Shown one piece after another: positions 9,760 through 20,749 of a stretch of DNA of 64,000 nucleotides. The notes under the pieces are model-generated. The model was not told where the DNA came from and searched no databases. It saw only the letters and a program-made list of their open reading frames with translations. Both the position numbers and the translations under genes were made by a program. The DNA lies in contig JAUKTV010000010.1 in assembly GCA_030549205.1 (NCBI GenBank), positions 744,001-808,000 of the forward strand, given 5' to 3'. This DNA is from Apiosordaria backusii. Lineage: Eukaryota > Ascomycota > Sordariomycetes > Sordariales > Lasiosphaeriaceae. Within the stretch, counting starts at the first letter, position 1. Each line of letters opens with the position of its first letter.

Positions 9760-11064
9760 ATGGCTCGCATCGCCTGCGACGACGCGGTCGGTCCTGTTTC
9801 AGCGATAAAGCCGGGCGGAGGGGGGAACCGCGCATACGCCTTCCTCGCCGAGGAGGTGCAGGTCATGCCCTGGGCCGAGTTTACACACGACACGGCCCTT
9901 GAAACCATATCTCGACTCTACCATGACTTCAATGGGCTACATCAGGGTATTGAACGCGCGCGGCCGCTTGTTGAAGGCTACGAGCGGTACATCCCCAACG
10001 AGCAGAGCTGGGTCCACCTTTTATCGCAAACCCTCATGTACCACATCAAAGTGGCTCTGGCGGAGCTGCACGTCCCCGGACACGGCGACCGGACCATTGT
10101 CATGGGCACATATTGGCCCTTCACCCATTACCCTTGCCGTACAAGTACTTTACGCACCATACAGATCTCTACCCCCGATTACACCATCGGGCTGGGGGAT
10201 CCTTCGAAGAATCTCAGGGGCCTCGTCATAGGCGATGCCAAGTTACGCCCCAAGAACGACCCAAAGGGTGGGACAGATAACCCCAGGACGCCAAAGGGTA
10301 GCAAGAAACTACCCAACGTAAAATCCATGCTTAGGGCGGATCTCGGGCAGCTCCTCTGGTATTGCAGCTGTCGTAATACCCGGTTTGCATTCCATGTCTC
10401 CAATCGCGAACTCGTCTTGGTCAAGTTTGCGCGAAACCCCGAGCGGAGCGCGGACCAGGACATTATCACCCCGATCAAAAACGCCGTTGATGCTGCCCAA
10501 ACTTCCATTTCCCGGGCAGTGTATGCCGACCCACCCAATGCTCCCGATGCTCTTAGGAGGCGCGCTGGGGAGGGCAAGCGGCATAGATCTGACGGTTCCT
10601 CTAGCTCCGGCATGAGCACCTCCTCGCCGTCGTTGAGAAAGCGACCGCGGCCGCCCACGACACCGGAACCTCCTGCTGTGTCAGTACCTCGGAGTCTCGC
10701 CATCCGTCCCAGCCCGGCGTGGCAATCTCTTCGCCCGGACCCCATTGGTGAAAGACTGCCGCAAAGCGATATCGGGCACAAGGGGCAAGGTGCTGGCGAA
10801 AGTGACCAAGTGATTTCTAAGGGCGGACGCGACGAGGACGAGGATACCGAAGAGGTGGAAGACTATTCCGAAGGAGACGAAGACTACGAGCCCTTGTCTC
10901 CCGAAGATCGAATCCAGTTGAGCGAGGCCGGTTCCAATGTCGTGGCGTATGTGCAAAGCGTTCCTTTCGGTGGTGAGGAAGCACTAAACTGCGGTCTCGC
11001 TCTTCTCGGCTTTATCCTAACGGCCTTTGAACAAGATAACTCGCCAGGGGGGGTGGCCATTTAA
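9760..11064 (+). CDS. Protein with PD-(D/E)XK nuclease-like core
   Basis: Single exon, 434 residues from the ATG at 9760. No named family is recognised. The middle (about 120-230) shows STPDYTIGL, then GLVIGDAKLRP, then GQLLWYC and RFAFHVSNRELVLVKF. This order of PD, a strand with DxK, a helix with Gln and a final strand matches the PD-(D/E)XK nuclease fold. The rest is low complexity: Ser/Arg/Pro-rich from about 265 to 330, then strongly acidic (DEDEDTEEVEDYSEGDEDYE) near 365. An ATG at 9731 in another frame encodes MSTSTLTLLEWLASP and may be the original N-terminus, now out of frame. It sits in an island with a dead transposon and RIP blocks. Function as a nuclease is inference from motif order only. 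Confidence 0.6.
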   Translation: MARIACDDAVGPVSAIKPGGGGNRAYAFLAEEVQVMPWAEFTHDTALETISRLYHDFNGLHQGIERARPLVEGYERYIPNEQSWVHLLSQTLMYHIKVALAELHVPGHGDRTIVMGTYWPFTHYPCRTSTLRTIQISTPDYTIGLGDPSKNLRGLVIGDAKLRPKNDPKGGTDNPRTPKGSKKLPNVKSMLRADLGQLLWYCSCRNTRFAFHVSNRELVLVKFARNPERSADQDIITPIKNAVDAAQTSISRAVYADPPNAPDALRRRAGEGKRHRSDGSSSSGMSTSSPSLRKRPRPPTTPEPPAVSVPRSLAIRPSPAWQSLRPDPIGERLPQSDIGHKGQGAGESDQVISKGGRDEDEDTEEVEDYSEGDEDYEPLSPEDRIQLSEAGSNVVAYVQSVPFGGEEALNCGLALLGFILTAFEQDNSPGGVAI

Positions 11065-12552
11065 CCCGCCGATGGACAATATTTAGGTTGTCTTGGTGTT
11101 ACAGCCTGCACCCAACTTCCGTGTGTGAGATTGCAAAGCAGTACAGCAGAAGGGGCGTTTGACAACGAGTTGTGGATCGATCCCAGGCTCTCTTGAACGG
11201 GGTAAACACAAGCACTACCACAACAGATTATTCCGCACGGTGAACGATGACAAAATGAACATTGTACTGCTTTCGTGAGGAACCAGAATCCTCACGCCTC
11301 CATCGTGGCTGCCACGGCCCACGATGGTATTTTATACTAGGCTAAACTAGAAGTACCTTCGTCCCTTTGCTCGGTGTGCTCAGTGGTTTTGCCACTAACT
11401 ATTGCCAAATTGCATAAGCACGATCAAGGGATCAATGATATGTGCCAAAATGGGGGGGGTCCATTTCTGGGACCCCAGGGGTAGGTACCTAGTTCAGACC
11501 TTCCTGGGCGGAGTAAGTGTAGGGCCCACACCACCGCCGCCCCACACAACCCCCCTAGGTACCCAGCCAACCAGAAAGCTACAAAATATAATATAATAGT
11601 AATATTAATAATAATAATTTAATTAGAAAAAGCCAAAAAAGTAAATAAAAGGTTTATTATAAACTTTATTTACTTTATAAACTTTAAATATAAGTTAATT
11701 AAATATATATAAGTTTATTAATTAAAGGGATATATAGAATAAATAAAGATAAGGTAAATACTATAAGCTTAATATAATATAAATATTAAAAGGATTTAAT
11801 TACGTTAAGAAATTAAAAATAGCTTTAATATTCAATAAAATATCAATTAAATAAACGAAAGTTCAAAAAAGCTTACTGTAACTTAAATAGAAGGAATGGC
11901 TTCTTTAAAATAGAACTATTCATATATAAATATATAGCTTTTTACGTTCTTTAGAATTTCTCTTTTATTTAAATTAATATAATTAATTTATTCTGAAACT
12001 GTAGGGTTTTCCACCTCCACATACTGCACTCTTCACTTAATGTCCCTTTTGCCAGCATGGATCACAGCTTCTCAACATTTCACTACCTCCAAAGCATGCT
12101 GACGTCAGTCCTTGATAATAGTCGGAGATTAATCTGTCCCCGACAAGTCTGATTCAGCTACCATACATGCAAACAAAGAAATATGGCAAGACCGTGGGTG
12201 TGACATAAACAAATATGTCAATAATCATCTTGCTCAGTTGACTAGCTACATTCAACCTCCAAACCACCAATTGCCAGAAATGCCCAAGGCAGGTATCCCT
12301 AACGTCGGTTCTGAAATCCTCCGCAAAATACATCAACCTCCAACGTTCCAATCCTATTATGAACGTCGCACTGATGCATTATCCTTTGCAAATCCACCAT
12401 CCCAAAGTTCCACACGTCCTGATCCTGTGACCCAACACCAATCCTGAACGCCGTACTTTCTGAGTTGTGCCTCTGCAAAATCCATCACCTCCAAACTTCA
12501 GACCTTCAAATACTGCGACCAAGTCCCCCTTATCCTGGCAGCCGTCAAAAAT
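11065..12552. other. Intergenic spanning an AT-rich block
   Basis: The first 500 nt are ordinary DNA with a perfect AGGTACCT palindrome at 11483-11490. The AT-rich block is listed separately. From about 12000 to 12552 the sequence is again ordinary and forms the 3' flank of the RecQ-like gene. No other gene is seen. Confidence 0.5.
11577..11990. repeat. AT-rich RIP-type block
   Basis: About 410 nt of nearly pure A/T with dense TA steps and sharp edges, lacking any long open frame. It separates the nuclease-like and RecQ-like genes. Origin is unrecognisable; a RIP-destroyed repeat is the simplest explanation. Confidence 0.7.
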
Positions 12553-13927
12553 TCAATAGCTTCCGTTCTGGGAAGCCACCCAATCCTCGTAGACTCTGCT
12601 GCCGGCCCCGCGGCAAAACTCAATCAAATCGTTGACATGATGTCTGCTGTCCCAAAACTCCCAATCCTCAATGGCTGGGACTTGGTCGAGGAGAGACCAC
12701 TCGTCGCTGAAAGGAACCTCATGTCCATTAACCAAGCCGCGAGAGTAAGCGTGGCTGATGGCAAACTGGAGGGGGAGGTCCATGTAAAAACGGTGGTGGC
12801 CCTCGTCATCAAACTCGTCATCGGTCAGATCAACTGGGAGATCATCTCTCTCCGAGGCCTTTCGCTGACAGTGAACAGAGAGGTTCTGCAACACAAACCA
12901 GGCAAGAGTGCGACTCGCTGGCTTTCCTTGATACTCATCCTTCTCCTCTTCAGGCTCGTCGGCAGCAGCAGCCTCAAAGTCCCCTGGGGAAAACACGGCC
13001 GACGTCGAGTTGGGTGAACCATAACAGGAGTTCGATGCGACTGAATCATCGTCACTCTCTTCCGAGTCAGTCTCGCCATCAGCGGAAAGCGCTTTGGCGT
13101 CGCTCTGGTCCCCATGAGCCGAGGGGGAATCCTGAGGCGCCTGGAGAGGAGCTGTGTCAACATTGAGGTGGTTGTCCAGCGGATGAAGTGTGGCGGACAT
13201 CTGGGGGTCACAAATCGAGGCGTGAATGTACTTCGTGTGCTTGAGATCGACGCCAGCTATCATGGAAATGATTTCCTGGCTCTCAAGGTCCAAAGCCGCG
13301 GTACTGGCATACCAAGGGACGCCAGGAAGAGCGTATCGAAGTCCGTCCAGAAAGACGCCATTCGTGTAATACTCTTTCCACTTACTGATAAGGTGCAGCT
13401 CGTGAACGGCAAAGAGACCAAGTTTCTTTTGAAACTCAGGATCACGCGCGAGTTCTCCGATGAACTTGGGGTTGGCAGCTAGCTCAGGGCTGACAAGTAT
13501 GTGAGTATACTTTCCGGCTCTCATCTTGTCATAGAAGTCGGTCGTCTGAAAGGGATTTGGCAGTCAGCATCGAGTCAAGTCCATCGATTCAGGGTCACTG
13601 GATATAGAAACTTACGACAAGCAAGCCGTCGGTAACAACAATGGGGCGCGAGCCGGTGACCTCAGCGCTGATGGCTCGGGCCTGATCTTTGGCGATACTC
13701 TCTGTCGGGATGATTTGAATGATGATCTTGCCACTCAGCAGAGCGAACGCGTAGAGCACCGCGCGCTTGCCGTAAGCCGAGGGCGCGACGAGGATGGTAT
13801 CGGCCTTCTCGTACAACAGACGGCGAATGGCCTGGATCTGGCCATCCCGAGCCATCTCAGCACCGGTGATACCACACACGATGTTGTTGATGAGCTGATC
13901 TCTCTCGTCGAGGGGCATGGTGGCCAT
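12553..13927 (-). CDS. Degenerate RecQ-like helicase N-domain protein
   Basis: Two exons, 13927-13616 and 13545-12553, joined in phase 0 across a 70-nt GTAAGT..CAG intron, giving 434 residues. The first 230 residues follow the RecA-like domain 1 of RecQ/DEAH helicases: Walker A position APSAYGKRAVL (about 66-76), motif Ia-like IIQIIPTESIAKDQ, a strand HILVSPELA, motif II position FAVHELHLISKW and motif III position WYASTAAL. The key residues are altered: no GxGK[T/S] at Walker A, and VHEL in place of DExH, so ATPase activity is unlikely. The second helicase domain is absent, replaced by an acidic Ser/Asp-rich stretch and an unrecognised C-terminus. It may be a truncated relative of mobile or subtelomeric helicases. 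Confidence 0.72.
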
Positions 13928-14569
13928 GTTTTCGACTTTTCGGTCTGGTTGTGAGGTTGAAAGACGAGAGTGCGGGGTGAAAGAAGGAGGAAAAAACAAG
14001 AGTCGCCAAAGCTCTCAAGAATGGGAGAGAAAAGTGTCAACGTGAGCTACCTATTGTGGCCTGGGGCACAATAAGAAATGTGGGGAAGGAAGAGATATGG
14101 GGGAAGGTACGACACAGGTCATCATCCACGCGACCGGACGTTCTCATTCAGTGACAAGCATAGAGCAACTGTGAGGTCGGAGTGGGTTGTCAAAAGCATG
14201 GCAAGTCTGACCGTTTGGGTCTTTGGCCAGGCACCTCCAACGATTATTTACATGATCAAAAGACAACGGTTAACTGAAGAGTCAAAGCATATACTAATCA
14301 ATGATGAGCCGGAATTTCCTTTTCATTGGTCACCATCTAGCCCCCCATCTTTGTCGTTCAGTCCGGAGTGGTGACAACGTCCCAATGTCTGTTGCTGCCT
14401 TGATGCCTCAGGTATATCTTCTCAATACCACCACCAAACCATTTAATAACCGGCTCAATATTATGTTGAAATTTGCCCACAATGGAAGCGAAGAACGGCA
14501 AGGTAGAAGGTATGACTAGCAACAACTCATTTGAATGTCCAAAGCATCTCTGTATTATATCCCTTAACA
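13928..14569. other. Intergenic, 642 nt
   Basis: Promoter side of the RecQ-like gene and 3' flank of the next minus-strand gene. No coding region is supported. Confidence 0.5.
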
Positions 14570-15229
14570 TCAAGAAACAATCCGTCCCTGCCTTCCCGTA
14601 GCAAACCTCCAAGCCTCGGGCTGACACAATCTCACAGTCATAACCTGTACCGCGCCCAACCTCCACCCCAAATACCAACTCCCAACCGTAACAACGGACA
14701 ACCCCCATAAACGCACATTCTGTAACCCAGTGCTCGCTCCTCCCACCAAGATCACCGTCTCAACAAGAGCCATCACGTAGAAGTGTTTTGGTTCCCAACT
14801 CTGCATCCTCTTGTCCGATTCCGCCCCCTCTGTTTTATTGTGAACGGGGAGAGAAAGCCAAACCGGTTCGTAGTCCAAGCTGGCGAGACAGAAATGGACA
14901 TAGCTCGAGATCGTGATGACGAGACAGGTGATAACTGAGTCTGCTATCTGGAGGAAAGAGCTGGATGTGGAGGTGACGAGGGATAGAAGGCCGCCTTGCC
15001 AGGTAGTGGTGACGATCAATTGGAGGGCGAAAAGGAAGAGACCTGTGAGTTGGCGGAGGGCTATTGGCCAGTCCCATGGGTCGTTGAGCGAAGTCTCGTG
15101 AGGTTGAACCATTTCATCAGAGGAAATCGGGAGGTTTGTGATGAGTTTTAGAGTTGGTGTCCTGGACCTGATTGGTGGTGGCGGGTTTGACCTGAGCAGA
15201 TGCTGTGGTTTCTGAGACTCGATGTCCAT
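14570..15229 (-). CDS. Small multi-pass membrane protein, unknown family
   Basis: Single exon, 219 residues from the ATG at 15229 (MDIESQKPQ); an in-frame Met 11 codons earlier is also possible. The N-terminal 60 residues are polar. Four hydrophobic stretches follow: LTGLFLFALQLIVTTTW, a second around ADSVITCLVITISSYVHF, a third at FYVMALVETVILVGGA and a fourth at LWGLSVVTVGSWYLGW. No family is recognised. It is probably an integral membrane protein with four spans. The next gene upstream is the divergent cyclin gene, more than 1.3 kb away. Confidence 0.6.
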   Translation of the reverse strand: MDIESQKPQHLLRSNPPPPIRSRTPTLKLITNLPISSDEMVQPHETSLNDPWDWPIALRQLTGLFLFALQLIVTTTWQGGLLSLVTSTSSSFLQIADSVITCLVITISSYVHFCLASLDYEPVWLSLPVHNKTEGAESDKRMQSWEPKHFYVMALVETVILVGGASTGLQNVRLWGLSVVTVGSWYLGWRLGAVQVMTVRLCQPEAWRFATGRQGRIVS

Positions 15230-16539
15230 GATGACTTGGGCTGGGTGTTGATACCCGAGCAAGGGGGGGTAAATAAGATTATGAGCAGTTGTTGCTTGAG
15301 TCTAGTAGAGGAACGGAAGAGAGTGGAAGGTTACACAAGAGATAGAGCATTGAACTTTTTAAGATGATGCGAGGCTGTGAGCTGCTTGGAACTTGTGTAT
15401 CTGAGAGGCTGTGAGAATACCATCTGGAAGCCGCCTTGGGTCGTACCACATGAGGTTCGCCTTAGTATATACCCCTAGATATGCAAAAAAGGGATACTAG
15501 CGTAATAAGGAGCTACCCATCTATTACTGGAAAAGTCCCCCAGAAATTGGGCCAACTGGGTACTCATGAAACAATATTGGCAATGGCGCCCTGCAGTATC
15601 CACAGGCTTTTTCTTATCCTTTTGGGCTTCACCTGGCATTTTGTTTCATTCAGCACGGAACAAGCGGCACAAATATGGCACAGAAGGGAGGCTCTTGTCC
15701 GCAGACGATGTTGAGTGAGCTGTTGGCTGGGCGCAGGATTGTGTGAAAACAGAGGGTTTTAATTGGGTTTGAAGTGCGGGCCAAGAAGAGGATGACGAAT
15801 GCTTTGAGTGTGGTGATGAAGCTATACTGATAACTATCAATGCCTAGAACCCATGATATCTGGCCGCCGTGCCTTTGAAGTGCATCAGATGGCATTTCGA
15901 GATTGCCGGAGTTGAGCTTGTTAAGTTTGCAATTTGCGCTTCAAGAGGTTGAGGTGTTCCAGACCACCGCTAATTTGAGAGCTCCCTGACAGCTGGGCGG
16001 AGGACAGAGTTGCGCAACTACCCATGCCAGTTAAAAGGCAATGCAGACATTTTGCCATCGAATACCTACTGTATCGTAACTTCGAAAGCCCTCGTGAAAA
16101 GCCTCTCAATACCCAAAAGACATCTGCAACACCTCTGGTCGCCATTGCAACTGACAAGTCCTTACAGGTGCCAGGCTGTCAGCACCCCCAATTTCCAGGT
16201 GAGAGTGGGGCAGCTCCTGCGCGTCAACACGCGACGGAGCTTATCTTTCTTATCAGGCCAGCACGTCCCAATTGCAGCATCCAAATTCAACCGCAAAGCT
16301 CCCACCAAGCTCCCACGATTCCATCCAGATCTGTCGCAAACTGTCATACGTGACCAATCTTACCCGTAGAACTTTGAACCTGTATCCGAAAACGAATCTC
16401 TCGCCGAATACTGCGCAAGCGCCCCTCAGACAAACCAAAATTCTGCGCAGCTCTCCACGAATTAGTTGCCTACCGAAGCCAGCAGTACTAGAACCTAGAC
16501 GAGTTATCAAATCCGCATGACAGCAGCATCACTGACCCG
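15230..16539. other. Divergent intergenic region, 1.3 kb
   Basis: Shared upstream region of the membrane-protein gene and the Ctk2-like cyclin gene. Several short overlapping frames exist, none protein-like. A small upstream ATG at 16517, out of frame with the cyclin start at 16540, may act as a uORF. Confidence 0.5.
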
Positions 16540-18052
16540 ATGGCACCATCCACGGCGAAACCGGCGGCTCCGACGGCCCCGGCTACTAATGGACAGTCTG
16601 TCGCCACCGCCCCCGCCGACGATGTCCCAATAGGACCTGTTACAGGGCTGTCCGAAATAGCTACACAGTACATCTCAGAGCAGACGCTCCGACAGATGCT
16701 CAAGGCCATCGCGTACGAAGAAGCAAAGGACGATCACTACAGGATAAGGGGAGTTCAGTTAATTGATAACGTCCGGGAGGCATTACAATTGTACGAGCAC
16801 CGTTCCTCTTCGATGCCCTACACAGACAGCTGTGCTAACTTGTCCCGAAAGACCCATAAAGACATTCGACACGGCGGCCATATATTACCACAGATTCCGT
16901 ATACGTTTTCCAAGTAACGAGTACAACTTTGAGGATGTCGCACTCGCCGCCTTGTTTGTGGCCTGCAAGGCTGAGGATACCATCAAGAAGTCACGGGACA
17001 TTCTTTGCGCCGCGCATAACCTACGCTCACCGCACGATAAGAAGACCCCAGATGATAAGGTATGCATCTCGCCCGTGGTTCATATTCCGGTATTCACGCT
17101 GACAAAATGTACACAGACATTCGAAGCTCCATCCAAGTTCACCATTGGACTTGAACGCCATATTCTCGAGACTGTTGGCTTCGACTTCCGAGTCCAATAC
17201 CCACAGAAGCTACTGATCAAGATGGCCAGGAAACTGGTACCAGAAGGGGACCGCGCGATGACCTTTCCGCGGGGAGAATTCAACACACTTAGTCCCTCAG
17301 AAAAGCTGCTACACACAGCGTACGAGATGTCCATCGATATGTACAAGACTTTTGTACCCATCAAGCAGACGTCACTGACTATGGTACTGGCCATTTTGGA
17401 GCTGACCTCCATGTTGATGAAGAAAGACATCCATCCTATCTCGCAGTTCAAGTCGAAGGTACCATCACGCGTCCAAAAGGCATGCGTGTACGAGACAATG
17501 TTGGATCTTATGGATCTCTACACCACCCACCCACGTTCCACCAAGGTTGGGCTCAAGTACGAGCTCCAGCACTTGATGGATGTCAAGATCGAAATTAACA
17601 AGAGGTTGACAAGCGAAAACTTTCAGCGATACCAAGGATGGTGCAAGAAGTGCACCGACCTTCCCGACAACCGCTCCGTCACGCCGGGCTCCGCAACGTC
17701 ACCGGCAACCAACACCTCCGGCCCTGGCACCACGTCCGTCAAGCGGAAGAGAGCGAATAGCGAGGGCACTTTGCGCTTCGTGTTTGACGCGGAAGCCACC
17801 CGGAAGGAACGAGACCTGGCTGCCGAATACTTTAACGACGAATACGAGGAGTACGAGGTGGAAGTCGAGGAAGAGATCAAGGCACCACCAACCGACCCCC
17901 GTCAGAACACCTCTGCCGGACGGGGTCATCACGGTCATCATAGCGGTCACCACAACAACCGGCACGACTATGGTTTCCACAGGGGGAGTAGGCATCCTTA
18001 CCATGATAACCGGCATAGGGGCGGGAGGAGGGGAGGTCCCGGAATGAACTAG
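16540..18052 (+). CDS. ctk2: Ctk2-type cyclin of the CTD kinase CTDK-I
   Basis: Partner cyclin of the kinase that phosphorylates the RNA polymerase II tail. Exons 16540-16790, 16852-17059 and 17117-18052 give 464 residues. The first intron (GTACGA..AAAG, branch GCTAAC) joins EALQL to PIKTFDTAA and so restores the first cyclin helix. The second is 57 nt and keeps the frame open. The cyclin box includes TFDTAAIYYHRF, LAALFVACKAEDT and a second fold from LERHILETVGFDF to about residue 290. The C-terminus is low complexity with acidic, His- and Arg/Gly-rich stretches. An extra intron (18036-18095) joining to an open frame ending at 18472 would extend it to 584 residues. The nuclear role is inferred from the family. 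Confidence 0.85.
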
Positions 18053-18793
18053 GCGCTCCCCATGGGGCCGAACTAGGCGTCTCTCTCTTCCACAGACTCG
18101 CCCAATGCTCCAAAGCGTCATGCATCGCCGCACCCTGCTCGTCTCCAGCCTGCCTTACTGCCGCCCTACGGTTTTGCCCATCCTGAACAGCCAGTGGCTG
18201 AAGATCCCAACCATGTGACGTATTCCGCGGGACGCTCGGGGTCAACTCATAGGGGCAGAATTCTGCCTCTACGATTTATGACGAGGGGTGGATATGTAGG
18301 GAGAGGTGGGATACCCCCTTGGCGGCTCGGGGCTGGTGCCGTGACAGAGCAGCAGCAACAGACCAACGCGCAGGGCGAGAGGCAGGATAATACTGCTGAG
18401 AATCAAGAACAGGCTGCAGCACATGACTGTGAGCAAATGAAGGAGAAATCAGCGAAGAAGGAATCTGGCTGATGGGAAGAGCATGTTAACCTGTTAGAAC
18501 GTTCATTTTGATCTTTTTGTGTTTGGAGTTTTCGGAGGTATACTACCAGCGGGGGCATGATACCCAAATATGTCACAGACAGTGAGAGGCGCACTGGCAG
18601 GTTTTTTGTTGATATGCCAATGGGAAAGGCGTGGATACTGAAAGTTTTGTGTTTTTAGGTTGACAAAAATGTGGATTTTATGCATCCATCAAGCGAATAT
18701 ATCCAGCCATGCAAACGCCTTGCTAACTCTCGCGAGATGTATGTATGTACCGTGTTTATATGCAATCATGCTCCCCGTTTCTTTCCCAGGGTC

Positions 18794-20749
18794 TCAAGCA
18801 CCATCCTCCTCCCCCCGTTTTATCAACGCCTCGCTCAGCAACCTCCTATGCTCTTTAATAATCTCATCCGCCTCCTCTGTTCGTCCCTGCAGCCTCAAGC
18901 ACTGATCCAGCGCCAGCAACCCATCGCTGAGGTGCACTTCCTCCCCGTGCTCCCTCCAATTCCTCCTGCCCCTCTCAACCACTTTTCTCAGTATCCCCTC
19001 CGCCTCCTCCATCCGCCCCATAGCCATTTTGATACTCCCATACAACAAATTAAAACTCTCCGACGCCTCTTGCACCTTGTCCACAACAGCGAGTTTGTCA
19101 GGGTCGGTCAGTATCGGTTCCAGCAGGGCTTCTGCTTGGGATAACTGGCCCATGGTGAAGTAGTGAGACGCCAGCCAGGCCCTGACGTCCATCTCGCGGC
19201 CGTCGAACTGGGGAATTTGGGAGGTGACGGTGGTGTAGAGGGTTTGGAACTGGGAGAGCTGATCGGGGGAGGAGGGGTGGAAGGCGGGGAGGGAGGTGAA
19301 GATGGCAAAGTTGCGGAACTCGATGGTGCGCTTGTGTAAGGGGCCGTAAAGGGGGGAGGAGGAGAATAAATCGGCGGCGGAGGTGATGAGGGTGGAGAGG
19401 TGGGTGTGGTTTAGGATGACTTTGTTGGGGGATATTGATATCAATTGTGGGGGAGGAGGGGGGGTTGATTCCGAGTCTGAAGAGGAGGAGTTGGCGGGGG
19501 AGGGGTAGGAGGATACAACGACGGGGTCGTCGGGGGGGGAGAATAATAACCCCTTTCCGTTGGAGTAGAGGACTTTCCAGAGTTGAGCGGTGGGGTGGGT
19601 GGCGCCGTTTTGGAGGCGGACGGTTTCGGTTAGCTCGAAGAGGTGCTTGAGGAGGTAGGTTTCGATGGATTGGAAGTTGGTGTCGGGAATGGAGCGGAAG
19701 AGGGTGAGGGCGTGCATGATCCAGAAGAATAATAGGGGGGATTCCGCCCCGCTTAGGAGGGTGGCGGTGAGCTCGGCGAAGGTGATGCGGATGACTTTTA
19801 TGGATTGGGCTCGGTTGTCTGGGTGGGAGGTGTCGTGGAAGAGACGGACGGCGGTCATCAGTCGACGCCAGATCTCGAAGCCGCGGCGGACGCCGGTGTG
19901 GGTTGCTACGACGGCTTTGTCGTTGGTGGCTTGGTCTGGGGAGGTGATGTCTTCTAGGAACGACCAGCGGTTGGAAGAGAAGGAGGCGGAGTAGTAGTCT
20001 CGGATGGCGCGGTACATGTCCTCGGTGGACTGGAGGGTGTCAGGGGCTCGGAGGGCCCTCGGGGATGGGGACCGGGAGAGGGAGAGGGCGGTTGAGGTGG
20101 AGGATGGAGGGCTGGCAGTTTGGGATTGCTTCCGGACCTTTCGTTGCTGGAGGAGGTACCGCCGCTCTTGGTCCGTGATCAGAGATAGATCAATCCATCG
20201 ACCATTCATCAATAATAACCCTGTTCGTCGCTTAGTGTGGGAGACAGCAGGCTGGGTATGTTGGTACACTGGGATCACTTCGAGATCCTGGGGTTCGGGT
20301 TCGGGTTCGGGTTTGGGCTGGACATGCTGGCTGGCTTCTCCGGGCTGCGTCGGCATGGGCTGCTTCTGCTTCGGTTTCCTTGGCCTGCTAGGCAAAGCGC
20401 TATCTGACTTTTTACGTTTTCCGAGACCCCATCGTTTAAATCGTGCCCTGTACATTTTGTTTCTGCGGACTTGTTGTTAGCAACCCTCTTTCAACGGGCT
20501 CTCCAGAGATGGCGCGCGGCGGGCTTACGTGGCGAGGAACCCATATCGAACCTCCATGCTCTGCATCAGCTGCGATAGCGTTTCACGGTTGTACAACTGT
20601 GTTATTATCTCCCGGTACTTGTTGAAGTCCTCCTCGGTCGCCCATTTCTTCGTCCCAGTACTCCCTCCCCTCGAAGCCATGACGCCGCTGCCCGATGCAG
20701 CCTCCCAGGCGGCCGTGGAAGGCCCGGAACCACCTCCATCGCTGGCCAT
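18794..20749 (-). CDS. Clr5-domain protein with TPR-like C-terminus
   Basis: Two exons, 20749-20529 and 20462-18794, joined in phase 2 across a 66-nt GTAAGC..GCAG intron, giving 629 residues. The Clr5 domain spans the junction: W37 in KKWATEEDF, then YREIITQLY, ETLSQLMQSM, YGFLAT and MYRARFKRWGLGKRKK. This is a small predicted DNA- or chromatin-binding domain named after fission yeast Clr5, a heterochromatin factor. A Pro/Gln/Glu-rich linker follows, then a helical region with repeats such as LASHYFTMGQLSQAEALLEPIL and ALDQCLRLQGRTEEADEI that resemble TPR units. The layout is common in filamentous ascomycetes. A role in transcriptional control is inferred. Confidence 0.86.
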
